Origin: Nocardia mexicana NBRC 108244
GTDB taxonomy: Bacteria; Actinomycetota; Actinomycetes; Mycobacteriales; Mycobacteriaceae
Assembly (NCBI RefSeq): GCF_001613165.1
Contig: NZ_BDBV01000062.1
Span: 62,001 to 126,000 of the forward strand
Direction of reading: 5' to 3'
Length of the DNA stretch: 64,000 bases
A model generated the notes under the pieces. It ran no database searches, was not told the origin of the DNA, and worked only from the letters and a program-made list of their open reading frames with translations. The translations under genes and the position numbers were made by a program. Shown here piece by piece: positions 27,016 through 36,894 of the stretch; position 1 is the first letter of the stretch, and each line of letters begins with the position of its first letter.

Positions 27016-27230
27016 CCGGCCAGGCTACGGGGCCCGGTGCAGGTCTCCGTGACCGCACAGCCGCAGCCCCCTGCCACGTCGAAACAATCGACGACGAAGG
27101 CGTGCCGGGAATGGTCGGTGTCGTAACAGTCCGCATCGGTGCACTCCACCGATCTGTCGCCGTGCACGACGAGCGTGCCGTGGCAGTGGTCGAGCGCCGA
27201 ATCGCAGGACAGGCAGACCCGCACGTGCAT
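27012..27230 (-). CDS. Small Cys/His-rich protein
   Basis: 72 residues with nine cysteines and five histidines (CLSCDSALDHCHGTL; VECTDADC; DCFDVAGGCGCAV). Spacing suggests one or two zinc-binding or disulfide knots. There is no signal peptide, so zinc binding in the cytoplasm is more likely. It overlaps the following gene by ATGA. Conserved small proteins of this kind occur across actinobacteria without known function. Confidence 0.6.
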   Translation of the reverse strand: MHVRVCLSCDSALDHCHGTLVVHGDRSVECTDADCYDTDHSRHAFVVDCFDVAGGCGCAVTETCTGPRSLAG

Positions 27231-27364
27231 GAAGACCTCCTATGAGAGACCGTCCGCACTAACGGTGTACCACTCCCGTGCGACAGGCTCGCGACCCTGA
27301 CAGCGTGTCGTCCGCAGTTGTCCGGAAGCCCCCGTGACGACCGGGCGATGTGGTGAACTTGAGT

Positions 27365-30300
27365 ATGGGGATCAAGGTTTCCCTGGAACATCGCACGACC
27401 TACACATTCGACCGTCTGGTGCAGGTGCATCCGCACGTCGTTCGCCTGCGGCCCGCCCCGCACACCCGTACGAAGATCGAGGCGTACTCGATGCGGGTGA
27501 CACCCGCCGAGCACTTCGTCAACTGGCAGCAGGACGCGTTCGGGAACTTCCTTGCGCGCCTGGTATTTCCGAATCCCGCGCGGGAGATGTCGATCTCCGT
27601 CGGGCTCGTGGCGGACCTGGACGTGGTCAACCCGTTCGACTTCTTCGTCGAGGAGTACGCCGAGCATTTCCCGTTCCGCTACCCGCCGGATCTGGCCGCC
27701 GACCTGGAGGCCTACCTGCGTCCGGTGGACGAGGGCGAAACTGCTTCGGGGCCCGGGGAATTGGTGCGTGGCTGGGCGCGCGATCACCGGCCGCCGGACC
27801 GTCCGCGCACCATCGACTTCCTGGTCGCGGTGAATCGCGGGCTGCGCGCGGATGTCGACTACACCATCCGCATGCAGCCCGGCGTCCAGTCGCCGGACTT
27901 CACCCTGCGCACCGCGCTCGGCTCGTGCCGGGATTCGGCGTGGCTGCTGGTGTCGATCCTGCGCGAACTCGGCCTGGCGGCGCGGTTCGTCTCCGGATAT
28001 CTGGTGCAGCTGGCCCAGGACGTGCCGTCGCTGGACGGCCCGTCCGGGCCCGCGGCGGACTTCACCGACCTGCACGCCTGGACCGAGGTGTACGTTCCCG
28101 GCGCGGGCTGGATCGGACTGGATCCCACCTCCGGCCTGTTCGCGGGCGAGGGGCACATTCCCCTCGCCGCCACCCCGCACCCGACATCCTCGGCGCCGAT
28201 CTCGGGCGCGACCGGTCCCACCAAGGCCACGCTCGATTTCGCCAACTCGGTGCGCCGCATCCGCGAGGATCCGCGAGTCACCCTGCCCTACACCGAAACC
28301 CAGTGGGACCGCATCGCCGCCACGGGTGCGGCGGTGGACGCCCGGATGGCCGCCGCCGACGTCGGCCTGACCATCGGCGGCGAGCCGACCTTCGTCTCGG
28401 TCGACGACCACACGGCCCCGGAGTGGACGACGGCGGCCGACGGCCCGCACAAGCGCGAGCGCGCCGCGGATCTGGCCGCCCGGATGCGCCGCATCTACGC
28501 GCCCACCGGTCTGGTGCAGTACCGCCAGGGCAAGTGGTACCCGGGAGAACCGCTGCCCCGCTGGGAAATTGCCGTGTTGTGGCGCGCCGACGGCCTGCCG
28601 GTCTGGTCCCACCCCGACCTGCTCGCCGACCCGTGGACCTTCCCCGGCGGCGTTGCCGCGCCCGCCCCGCGGCCGGAAAGCAAAGGCGGCGCGGAGGGTG
28701 AGCGCGGTGAGGGCGGCAAGCACGGCGTGGACGGCGAGGGCGGCGTGGACGGTGAGTGCGATGTCACGGCATCGGGCCGATCGCCGCTCACCGCGGCACG
28801 CTTTCGTCATCCCTGGTTTGCCGAACGCGGCGCTGCGCGCACTCTTATAGCGCACGTCGCGGCCGGGCTCGGCCTTCCTGGGGCTCAGGTGCGACCGGCG
28901 TATGAGGATCCGCTGCTCCGCCTGTCGGCGAAAGTCCGTGCGCCGGAGGGCGATCCCATCGAAGCCGCCGACGATCCGAATCCGGACGAGGATTCGGTGC
29001 AGGCACGCAAGGCTTTGCTGGCTCGGCTCGACACCGCGGTCACCGAGCCCGCCGCCTTCGTCCTGCCCCTGCACCGGCGCGCCGACGGCACCGGCTGGGC
29101 CAGCGCCGACTGGCGGTTGCGGCGCGGCCGAATCGTGTTGACCGAGGGCGATTCTCCGGCCGGACTGCGGTTGCCGCTGGGCGCCGTGTCCTGGCATGCG
29201 CCACCCGCGCGGATCGACCGCGACCCGGTGCTGCCGAGCCCGATCCTGGCGCCGCGCGTCGAGCCCGCCGCGGTGGTCGAGCCATCCGACCGAGCCCCGA
29301 CCACGGCACTGGTCGCGGAGGTCAGAGACGACCGATTGTTCGTATTCCTGCCTCCCATAGACGATTTCGACGATTTCCTGGATCTGATCGCTCGCCTGGA
29401 ATCGGCCGCCGTGGCCGCGGGGCAGCCGCTGGTGCTGGAAGGCTATGCGCCACCGCCGGATCCGCGGGCGCGCACCTTCTCGATCACCCCGGACCCGGGG
29501 GTGATCGAGGTCAACGTGCAGCCCACCGCGAGCTTCGCCGATCAGGCGCGGCTGCTGGACACCCTCTACGAGCAGGCCCGCCTGGCCCGCCTGACCACCG
29601 AGACCTTCGACGTCGACGGCACCCACACCGGCACCGGCGGCGGTAATCACATCACCCTGGGCGGCGAAACCCCCGCTCGCTCACCGCTGTTGCGCCGCCC
29701 CGACCTGCTGGTGTCGATGCTGACCTACTGGCAGCGGCATCCGGCCCTGTCCTATCTGTTCGCCGGGCGCTTCATCGGCCCCACCTCGCAGTCGCCGCGG
29801 GTGGACGAGGCCCGCGACGACACGCTGTACGAACTCGAGATCGCCTTCGCCGAGATCGCCCGGCTGTGCACCCGGCGGGGGCCGCCGGGGCCCGTCGTCT
29901 CGGCGCCCTGGGAGGTGGATCGCGCACTGCGCCACCTGCTCACCGACCTCACGGGCAATACCCACCGCGCCGAATTCTGCATCGACAAGCTCTACAGCCC
30001 GGACTCCGCGCGCGGCCGCCTCGGCCTGGTGGAGCTGCGCGGATTCGAGATGCCGCCGCACGCGCACATGGCGATGGTCCAGTCGCTGCTGGTGCGCGCG
30101 CTCGTCCTGCGCTGCTGGGAACATCCCTGCACCGCGCCGCTGATCCGGCACGGCGCGAATCTGCACGGCCGCTACCTGCTGCCGCATTTCGTGCTTGCCG
30201 ACATCGCCGATGTCATCACCGATTTGCGTTCGCACGGTGTCGATTTCGATATCAGCTGGCTGGATCCGTTCGCGGAGTTCCGTTTTCCGCGGCTCGGCAC

Positions 30301-30874
30301 GGTGGTGCTCGGAGATGTGGAACTGGAACTGCGCGGCGCCATCGAACCCTGGAACACGCTGGGGGAGCAGACGACCGCCACCGGCACCGCCCGCTACGTC
30401 GACTCGTCGGTGGAACGCGTGCAGGTGCGGCTCGTGGGCGCCGACCGCGGGCGCTACGCGGTCACCTGCAACGGCCTGCCGGTGCCGCTACTGGCTACCG
30501 GCAAGGCCGACGTGCAGGTCGCGGGCGTGCGCTATCGCGCCTGGCAGCCACCGAATTCGCTGCATCCGTCGATCACCGTGGACGCCCCGCTGATCTTCGA
30601 TCTGGTCGATCCGCAGGCCGGGCTCTCCCTCGGCGGCTGCACCTACCATGTCGCGCATCCGGGCGGGCGGGCGTTCGAGGCGCCGCCGGTGAATGCCGTG
30701 GAGGCGCAATCGCGGCGCAATCGCCGGTTCGAGCCGATCGGGCATACTCCCGGCCGCCTCGATCCGGCCGATCTGCGTGCGAAAATGGCGGTACAGTCCA
30801 CCGACGTCGGGGCACCGGGCATTCTCGACATGCGCCGCGCCCGGACCGTGTGGAATGCGACCGGCGACCGGTAG
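27365..30874 (+). CDS. Transglutaminase-like / DUF2126 fusion protein
   Basis: 1169 residues, typical of the COG4196 family. Residues 1-90 form the bacterial transglutaminase N-terminal domain, and about 130-290 a papain-fold transglutaminase core with triad Cys188 (GSCRD), His238 (DLHAW) and Asp253 (GLDPTSG). The large C-terminal part (about 340-1169, starting GLTIGGEPTFVS) is DUF2126, related to COOH-NH2 ligases (gamma-glutamyl-cysteine-synthetase-like). A Gly/Glu-rich insertion lies near 440-470. First gene of a four-gene operon. Family work (Iyer and colleagues, 2009) predicts a role in building or modifying peptides; the product is unknown. ATG 27365 is chosen from family alignment. Confidence 0.88.
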   Translation: MGIKVSLEHRTTYTFDRLVQVHPHVVRLRPAPHTRTKIEAYSMRVTPAEHFVNWQQDAFGNFLARLVFPNPAREMSISVGLVADLDVVNPFDFFVEEYAEHFPFRYPPDLAADLEAYLRPVDEGETASGPGELVRGWARDHRPPDRPRTIDFLVAVNRGLRADVDYTIRMQPGVQSPDFTLRTALGSCRDSAWLLVSILRELGLAARFVSGYLVQLAQDVPSLDGPSGPAADFTDLHAWTEVYVPGAGWIGLDPTSGLFAGEGHIPLAATPHPTSSAPISGATGPTKATLDFANSVRRIREDPRVTLPYTETQWDRIAATGAAVDARMAAADVGLTIGGEPTFVSVDDHTAPEWTTAADGPHKRERAADLAARMRRIYAPTGLVQYRQGKWYPGEPLPRWEIAVLWRADGLPVWSHPDLLADPWTFPGGVAAPAPRPESKGGAEGERGEGGKHGVDGEGGVDGECDVTASGRSPLTAARFRHPWFAERGAARTLIAHVAAGLGLPGAQVRPAYEDPLLRLSAKVRAPEGDPIEAADDPNPDEDSVQARKALLARLDTAVTEPAAFVLPLHRRADGTGWASADWRLRRGRIVLTEGDSPAGLRLPLGAVSWHAPPARIDRDPVLPSPILAPRVEPAAVVEPSDRAPTTALVAEVRDDRLFVFLPPIDDFDDFLDLIARLESAAVAAGQPLVLEGYAPPPDPRARTFSITPDPGVIEVNVQPTASFADQARLLDTLYEQARLARLTTETFDVDGTHTGTGGGNHITLGGETPARSPLLRRPDLLVSMLTYWQRHPALSYLFAGRFIGPTSQSPRVDEARDDTLYELEIAFAEIARLCTRRGPPGPVVSAPWEVDRALRHLLTDLTGNTHRAEFCIDKLYSPDSARGRLGLVELRGFEMPPHAHMAMVQSLLVRALVLRCWEHPCTAPLIRHGANLHGRYLLPHFVLADIADVITDLRSHGVDFDISWLDPFAEFRFPRLGTVVLGDVELELRGAIEPWNTLGEQTTATGTARYVDSSVERVQVRLVGADRGRYAVTCNGLPVPLLATGKADVQVAGVRYRAWQPPNSLHPSITVDAPLIFDLVDPQAGLSLGGCTYHVAHPGGRAFEAPPVNAVEAQSRRNRRFEPIGHTPGRLDPADLRAKMAVQSTDVGAPGILDMRRARTVWNATGDR

Positions 30875-30904
30875 GCACATCTGCGGCGAAAGCGAGGCGG
30901 CGCG

Positions 30905-33676
30905 ATGGCGATGCGCGACGTGGAGCCGGGGGTGCGCGATGTGGATGTGCCCGAGCAGGTGGCCGCCGAATTCGCCCGCTATCGCAGTACTGGAGCCCGG
31001 ACCGCCCCCTTCGACGCGTGCGGTCTCCCGGCACCGGGCTACTACGACGAACTCGTCGACGCCGAGGGCAGGGTGCGCCCGATGTGGTCGGAGCTGTCGG
31101 CCGATTTCGTCGAACAGGGCCCCGGGGGGCTCGACGCCCTGGACGGCCGGGTGCGCAGGCTCATCGAGGACGACGGCATCACCTACACCGAGGTGCCGCA
31201 GATCCGGCAGACCGACGAGCCCGCCCGGTCGGCGCCCTGGCGGCTGGACCCGATTCCGCTGCTGGTGTCCGCCGACGACTGGAGCGGCCTGGAGGCGGGC
31301 CTGGTGCAGCGTTCCCGGCTGCTCGACGCGGTGCTCGCCGACGTCTACGGCCCGCGCAGGCTGCTGACCGGCGGTGTGCTGCCGCCCGAGATCGTCTACG
31401 GGTGCGGTGGCTATATCCGTGCGGCACACGGGATTTCGGTGCCCGGTCGCCACCAGCTGTTCCTGCATGCCTGCGATATCAGCCGCTGGGGCGGCGGTGA
31501 ATTCCGCGTGCTGACCGACTGGGCGCAGGCACCGTCGGGGGCCGGCTACGCGCTGGCCGACCGGCGCGTGGTGTCGGCGGCGATTCCGGAGGCGTTCGAG
31601 CATTCCAGCCCGCGCCCGCTCGGCCCGTTCGCGCGGGCGATGCGCCTGATGCTCATCGAGGCCGCGCCGCGGGCGGCCGACGATCCGGTGGTGGTGGTGC
31701 TGAGTCCCGGCGCGCATTCCGAAACCGCTTACGATCAGGCACATTTGGCGTCGGTGCTCGGATTTCCCCTGGTGGAGAGCGCGGATTTGGTGGTGCGCGA
31801 CGGCATGCTGTGGATGCGTTCGCTGGGGACGCTGCGCCGGGTCGACGTGGTGCTGCGGCGCGTGGACGCGGAGTTCTCCGATCCGCTGGATCTGCGCCCG
31901 GATTCGCGGCTGGGCGTGGTCGGGCTGGTGGAGGTGTTGCGGCGCGGTGCGGTCACGGTGGTGAACACGCTGGGCAGCGGGCTGCTGGAAAGCCCGGCGC
32001 TGGCGGCGATGCTGCCCGCACTGTCCCGCGAGCTGTTCGGCGAGGAACTGAAACTGCCTGGCGCACCGTCATATTGGGGTGGAGTCGAGGCCGAGCGCCG
32101 CCACCTGGTCGCCAATCTGGATCGCATGGTCATCCGCTCGGCGATCGACGGCTCGACCCTGTTCGGTCCCGCGCTGTCGGCCGCCGAACGCGCCGAACTG
32201 CGGGCGCGCATCGACTCCCGGGGCTGGCAGTGGGTGGGGCAGGAGCCGCCGCAGTTCTCGGTCGCGCCCGCGGTGACCGGCGCGGGCGGGCTCACCGCGG
32301 CCCCCGTCGGGGTGCGGCTGTTCTCCCTCGCCGGTCGGGTCGGTTACCGGGTGATGCCGGGCGGCCTCGGCCAATTGCACCAGCGCCTGCAGCCCGACCG
32401 GTCCGTCATCAAGGTGGCGGCCAAGGACGTGTGGGTGCGCGCCGCCCCGGCCGCGGTCGCGGCCGTCGGCCCGGAGCCCGCCTACGAGGAGCGCGTGCGG
32501 CCCACCTCGGTGGCCCCGGTGCTGGAGGCGATCAGCTCCCCGCGCGTGCTCAACGACCTGTTCTGGCTGGGTCGCTACGGCGAGCGCGCCGAGGCGACGG
32601 TGCGGCTGCTGCTGGCCACCCACAACCAGTACCAGGACTACCGCTACCGCCCGTGGCTGGAGGGCGCGGACGCCGTCCCGGTGCTGATGACCGCCCTGGC
32701 CCGGATGACCGGCACCCGACCTCCCTTCGTGAAACCCGATGCGCTAGAGATGATCTCACCGACCCGACCGGATCCCGGCACCAAGGCGCAGCAGCAGAGC
32801 CAGGTTGCCGAGATCACCGTCGCGCAGCAGCAACAGGCGCAGGCCGGGGGTGGGCGCCGCGCGGTGGCGGGCGCCTCGCGCGAGGGCCACGACTACCTGA
32901 TGCGGCTCACGGTCGACCGGGAACTGCCCGGCTCGCTGGCCTACGCGGTCGACCACTACGGCGCGGGGGCCCGCTCGGTCCGCGATCAGCTGTCCTCCGA
33001 TACCTGGATGATTCTGAGCGCGACCGAGCGAGCGCTGGCGAAATGCCGGTCCGACACACGGGATCAGGAATCGGCGCTGTCGACGGTTTTTCCGGCGGTA
33101 CTGGCCTCGCTGCTGTCGCTGCACGGCATCGACTCCGAGTCGATGGTCCGCGACACCGGCTGGTACGTCACCGATATCGGCAAGCGCATCGAGCGGGGGC
33201 TCGCGCTGGCCGCGCTGCTGTCGGCGGCGCTGACCCAGACCTATCCGGAGGAGGTGGGCCGGATCGTCACCGAGACCGTGCTGCGCGCCACCGAATCATC
33301 GGTGAGTTACCGCCGCCGCCACCGGGATTCGATCCGGATCTCCGCCGTGGCGGGCCTGCTGCTGTTCGACGCGGCCAACCCGCGCTCCCTGGCCTATCAG
33401 CTGGAGCGGCTGGAGACCGACCTGAACGCGCTGCCGGGAACCTCCGGTACCTCGCGCCCGCAGCGACTGCTGGCCGATACCCAGCGCACGCTGCGGCGGC
33501 TCGACCCCGCCGACCTGGAGAGCACCGATGCCCACGGCCGCCGTGTCGAATTCGCCGATCTGCTCGCCGCGCTGCACCTGCGATTGCGCAAGCTCTCGGA
33601 GTCGTTCGAGACGAGCAGGCTGTCCGGGCCGGGCGGTATCCAGCCGCTGTGGGGACGCGTCAAGGTGATCGAATGA
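30905..33676 (+). CDS. Circularly permuted ATP-grasp / alpha-E domain fusion
   Basis: 923 residues. About 60-540 is the circularly permuted ATP-grasp domain (COG2308; DUF404/DUF407), with the nucleotide-binding segment NTLGSGLLESPALAAMLPAL and VIKVAAKDVWV. About 555-915 is the helical alpha-E domain (DUF403, COG2307), beginning ISSPRVLNDLFWLGRYGERAE. A Gln-rich linker lies near 630-650. These two are usually separate genes or this same fusion, always with transglutaminases. ATP-grasp enzymes form amide bonds using acyl-phosphate intermediates. It starts 30 bases after the DUF2126 gene and its stop overlaps the next start (ATGA). Confidence 0.9.
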   Translation: MAMRDVEPGVRDVDVPEQVAAEFARYRSTGARTAPFDACGLPAPGYYDELVDAEGRVRPMWSELSADFVEQGPGGLDALDGRVRRLIEDDGITYTEVPQIRQTDEPARSAPWRLDPIPLLVSADDWSGLEAGLVQRSRLLDAVLADVYGPRRLLTGGVLPPEIVYGCGGYIRAAHGISVPGRHQLFLHACDISRWGGGEFRVLTDWAQAPSGAGYALADRRVVSAAIPEAFEHSSPRPLGPFARAMRLMLIEAAPRAADDPVVVVLSPGAHSETAYDQAHLASVLGFPLVESADLVVRDGMLWMRSLGTLRRVDVVLRRVDAEFSDPLDLRPDSRLGVVGLVEVLRRGAVTVVNTLGSGLLESPALAAMLPALSRELFGEELKLPGAPSYWGGVEAERRHLVANLDRMVIRSAIDGSTLFGPALSAAERAELRARIDSRGWQWVGQEPPQFSVAPAVTGAGGLTAAPVGVRLFSLAGRVGYRVMPGGLGQLHQRLQPDRSVIKVAAKDVWVRAAPAAVAAVGPEPAYEERVRPTSVAPVLEAISSPRVLNDLFWLGRYGERAEATVRLLLATHNQYQDYRYRPWLEGADAVPVLMTALARMTGTRPPFVKPDALEMISPTRPDPGTKAQQQSQVAEITVAQQQQAQAGGGRRAVAGASREGHDYLMRLTVDRELPGSLAYAVDHYGAGARSVRDQLSSDTWMILSATERALAKCRSDTRDQESALSTVFPAVLASLLSLHGIDSESMVRDTGWYVTDIGKRIERGLALAALLSAALTQTYPEEVGRIVTETVLRATESSVSYRRRHRDSIRISAVAGLLLFDAANPRSLAYQLERLETDLNALPGTSGTSRPQRLLADTQRTLRRLDPADLESTDAHGRRVEFADLLAALHLRLRKLSESFETSRLSGPGGIQPLWGRVKVIE

Positions 33677-34620
33677 GACGGGCCAGCAACGGAACTCGCC
33701 GCTATCGGGTGGAGCACCGCACCACCTATCGCTACTCCGACGATGTCACCAGTTCCTACGGTCGCGCCTATCTGCGGCCGCGCGAGCTACCCGGCCAGCG
33801 GGTGCTGGAACACGACGTCTACATCGATCCGGTGCCGTCGGACCGTTCGGTGGGCGCCGACGTGTACGGCAATGTCGCACTGTATTTCCATGTCACGTCC
33901 GAACATAGGCGGCTGGAGGTGACCGGCGAATCGATCGTCGAGGTGGACCCGCCCGAGTCGTGTCCCCGGCCGACGCCGCCCTGGGAGGCCGCCCGGCCGA
34001 CGCCGCGGACAGCGCCGTTCGCCGTCGAATTCACCCTGGATCTGCTGCCGCCGGAGATCACGCCCGAGATCGCCGCCTACGCGGCCGAATCCTTCGCCTC
34101 GTCCCGCCCGCTGCTGGAAGCCGTCGCGGATCTGAATTCCCGCATCCACGCCGATTTCGCCTACCGGTCGGGGTCGACGACCGTAACCACCAGGGTCGCA
34201 GACGTTTTCGCGGCCCGCGCGGGGGTCTGCCAGGACTTCGCGCGGATCGGTGCGGCCTGCCTGCGGTCGCAGGGTCTGGCCGCTCGCTACGTATCCGGGT
34301 ATCTCGCAACGGATCCGCCGCCGGGAAAAGAGCGGATGGTCGGCGCGGATGCCACGCACGCCTGGACGGAGGTGTGGGTGCCGGGGCGCTCCCGCGTCGG
34401 CGAGGGGGCGCGGGCCGACGGCGGCTCCCGGCACGCCACCGATTCCGGCGCCTGGCTCGGATTCGACCCCACCAACGATCAATTCGCCGACGAGCGGTAC
34501 GTCACCCTCGCATGGGGACGCGACTACGCGGATGTGCCGCCGCTGCGCGGAATCATTTACACCGACGCGAACGAGAGCACAATCAGTGTCGCCGTGGATG
34601 TCGCTCCCCTCGAGGTATAG
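33673..34620 (+). CDS. Transglutaminase-like cysteine protease-fold protein
   Basis: 315 residues. The N-terminal domain (RYRVEHRTTYRYSDDV) and the papain-fold core have triad Cys186 (GVCQDFA), His229 (THAW) and Asp265 (GFDPTND). It is distinct from the core fused to DUF2126, so the operon encodes two transglutaminase domains. The family may hydrolyse peptides or form isopeptide bonds. ATG 33673 overlaps the previous stop (33674-33676). A short insertion rich in Gly/Arg (about 238-258) sits between His and Asp motifs. Confidence 0.9.
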   Translation: MRRASNGTRRYRVEHRTTYRYSDDVTSSYGRAYLRPRELPGQRVLEHDVYIDPVPSDRSVGADVYGNVALYFHVTSEHRRLEVTGESIVEVDPPESCPRPTPPWEAARPTPRTAPFAVEFTLDLLPPEITPEIAAYAAESFASSRPLLEAVADLNSRIHADFAYRSGSTTVTTRVADVFAARAGVCQDFARIGAACLRSQGLAARYVSGYLATDPPPGKERMVGADATHAWTEVWVPGRSRVGEGARADGGSRHATDSGAWLGFDPTNDQFADERYVTLAWGRDYADVPPLRGIIYTDANESTISVAVDVAPLEV

Positions 34621-34626
34621 CCGAAT

Positions 34627-35673
34627 ATGCGCACCTTCACCTGCCCCGATTGCGGCCAGCACCTGGCCTTCGAGAATTCGCTGTGCCTGGGCTGCCGCAG
34701 CCCGCTGGGTTTCAGCCTCGCCGAGCGCGCCCTGCTGGTGATCGGCAAACCGGCGCCGGAACCCGACGGCGGCAACGGCGGCGTCGTCGACTCCGCCGAA
34801 TTCCGGCTGTGCGACAACCTGCATGTGGCGCAGTGCAATTGGCTGGTGCCGATACCGGACGCGGAACTCGGCCCGGCGCTGTGTGAGTCCTGCCGCCTGA
34901 CCAGGGCGCGGCCCGCCGACGACGCCGATCTGAGCGAGCGCGACGCCTTCGCCGAGGCCGAGGCGGCGAAGCGCCGACTGGTCATGGAACTCACCGAGCT
35001 GGGGCTGCCGATCGTCGGGCGCACGGCCGATCCCGAGCACGGGCTGGCGTTCGACCTGCTCTCCAGCACCGAGCGGCGGGTCACCACCGGCCACGAAAAC
35101 GGCGTCATCACGGTGGATCTCGCCGAGGCCCAGGACGTGCACCGGGAACAGCTGCGGGTCGAGATGGACGAGCCGTACCGCACCCTGCTCGGCCACTTCC
35201 GTCACGAGATCGGCCACTACTACTTCTCGGTCCTCGTCGACGACGACGTTGCGCTGCAACGGTTCCGGGAGCTGTTCGGTGATCCGTTCGCCGACTACCG
35301 GCAGGCCCTGGACCGGCACTACCGCGACGGCGCCCCGGACGGCTGGGAGAACGGCTACGTCTCCTCCTACGCCACCATGCACGCCGCCGAGGACTGGGCC
35401 GAGACCTTCGCCCACTACCTGCACATTCGCGACACCCTCGACACCGCGGCCGCCTTCGGATTCGCCCCGGCGGGCGCCACGCTGGACCGTCCGCAGGTGG
35501 GGCGCGCCGGATTCGACCGCATCATCGACCTGTGGCTGCCCCTGTCCTGGGCCCTGAACATGATGAACCGCTCGATGGGCCACAGCGACCTCTACCCGTT
35601 CGTGCTGGCCGAACCCGTCCTCGAGAAAATGCGCTGCATCCACGAGCTGTGCGCGGCCGCGGCGAACCGGTAG
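34627..35673 (+). CDS. Zinc-ribbon metallopeptidase (DUF2248-like)
   Basis: 348 residues. An N-terminal zinc ribbon has Cys6, Cys9, Cys20 and Cys23 (CPDC…CLGC). The metallopeptidase core has HEIGH at 193-197 and the downstream acid/His segment EDWAETFAHYLH, as in gluzincin-type peptidases. It starts 6 bases after the transglutaminase stop, so it is the last gene of the operon. It is commonly linked to the ATP-grasp/alpha-E/transglutaminase set and may trim or recycle the modified peptide (inference). Confidence 0.85.
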   Translation: MRTFTCPDCGQHLAFENSLCLGCRSPLGFSLAERALLVIGKPAPEPDGGNGGVVDSAEFRLCDNLHVAQCNWLVPIPDAELGPALCESCRLTRARPADDADLSERDAFAEAEAAKRRLVMELTELGLPIVGRTADPEHGLAFDLLSSTERRVTTGHENGVITVDLAEAQDVHREQLRVEMDEPYRTLLGHFRHEIGHYYFSVLVDDDVALQRFRELFGDPFADYRQALDRHYRDGAPDGWENGYVSSYATMHAAEDWAETFAHYLHIRDTLDTAAAFGFAPAGATLDRPQVGRAGFDRIIDLWLPLSWALNMMNRSMGHSDLYPFVLAEPVLEKMRCIHELCAAAANR

Positions 35674-35769
35674 GCCGTTCATCGTCCGGGGCAACCCCTC
35701 CGCAACCGGTATCGACCGTTGTGAAATCATCGACGTCTACCTCAACGGGCTTCAGGGCGAGGAGAGCGC

Positions 35770-36894
35770 ATGACAGCCGCCGTCACACCCACCGGCGCCG
35801 AACCGGGCGTGGTCGACATCAATCGGTACGACGCGGAGCATCGGCGCTGGCAGGCCGAGGCGGTCGCGAAGGTGCGCGCGGATATGCGGCGGTCCTCCGA
35901 CACCCACTTGCTGCGGGTGCCGGTGCCCGCGGTGCCCGGGGTGGATCTGTATCTGAAGGACGAGTCGACGCATCCGACCGGATCGCTGAAGCATCGGCTG
36001 GCGCGCTCGCTGTTCCTGCACTCGCTGTGCAGCGGCTGGATCCGGCCCGACCGGCCGGTGATCGAGGCGTCCAGTGGCTCCACCGCGGTCTCCGAGGCCT
36101 ACTTCGCCCGTCTGATCGGGGTGCCGTTCATCGCGGTGATGGCGCGCAGCACCAGCCGGGAGAAGGTGCGGCTGATCGAATTCCACGGCGGCCGATGTCA
36201 TTTCGTGGACAACGCGAACGAGGTCTACGACGTGGCGGCGCGGCTGGCGCGCGAGACCGGCGGGCACTACATGGACCAGTTCACCTTCGCCGAGCGCGCC
36301 ACGGACTGGCGCGGCAACAACAATATCGCCGAGTCGATCTTCCACCAGCTCGCCGAGGAGCCGCATCCGGAACCGGCGTGGATCGTGGCGACGGCGGGCA
36401 CCGGCGGCACCTCGGCGACGCTGGCCCGCTACATCCGCTACACGGGCCGGGCGACCGGCATCTGCGTTGCCGACCCCGACAACTCGGCGTTCTTCCCCGG
36501 CTGGCGGGACGACGATGCCGGCGTCACCACCGAAATCTGTTCGCGCATAGAGGGAATCGGGCGCCAGCGCGTCGAACCCAGCTTCGTCGCCCCCGCGATC
36601 GACCGCATGATCCACGTCCCCGACGCCGCCGCCATCGCCGCGATCCAGGTGTTGGAGGAGCTGATCGGCCGCAAGGCGGGCGCCTCCACCGGCACGGGGC
36701 TGTGGGCCGCCTTCCACATCATGTCCGAAATGGCCCGCGACGGTAGACAGGGCAGCGTGGTCGGCCTGCTCTGCGACCCGGGCGACCGCTACATAGACAA
36801 GTACTACTCCACGGATTGGCTTGCGTCCCAAGGCATCGACATAGAGCCGTGGCGCGCGCGATTGCGCACCTTCCTCGAGACCGGAAGCCTGTGA
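35770..36894 (+). CDS. cds1: PLP-dependent cysteine desulfhydrase Cds1
   Basis: 374 residues of the cysteine-synthase superfamily (fold type II PLP). Lys74 in HPTGSLKHR is the Schiff-base residue, EASSGSTAVSEAYFA binds phosphate/substrate, and TAGTGGTSATLARY is the PLP-phosphate loop. It resembles M. tuberculosis Rv3684 (Cds1), shown to degrade cysteine to H2S, pyruvate and ammonia. It lies tail to tail with a TSUP transporter (stop codons abut as TGATCA). A cysteine synthase variant is the alternative. Confidence 0.85.
   Translation: MTAAVTPTGAEPGVVDINRYDAEHRRWQAEAVAKVRADMRRSSDTHLLRVPVPAVPGVDLYLKDESTHPTGSLKHRLARSLFLHSLCSGWIRPDRPVIEASSGSTAVSEAYFARLIGVPFIAVMARSTSREKVRLIEFHGGRCHFVDNANEVYDVAARLARETGGHYMDQFTFAERATDWRGNNNIAESIFHQLAEEPHPEPAWIVATAGTGGTSATLARYIRYTGRATGICVADPDNSAFFPGWRDDDAGVTTEICSRIEGIGRQRVEPSFVAPAIDRMIHVPDAAAIAAIQVLEELIGRKAGASTGTGLWAAFHIMSEMARDGRQGSVVGLLCDPGDRYIDKYYSTDWLASQGIDIEPWRARLRTFLETGSL

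Noticed and set aside
26843..29650. A 935-residue reading frame antisense to the transglutaminase-DUF2126 gene
   Set aside because: No motif and biased composition; the + strand has intact catalytic triad and domain order.
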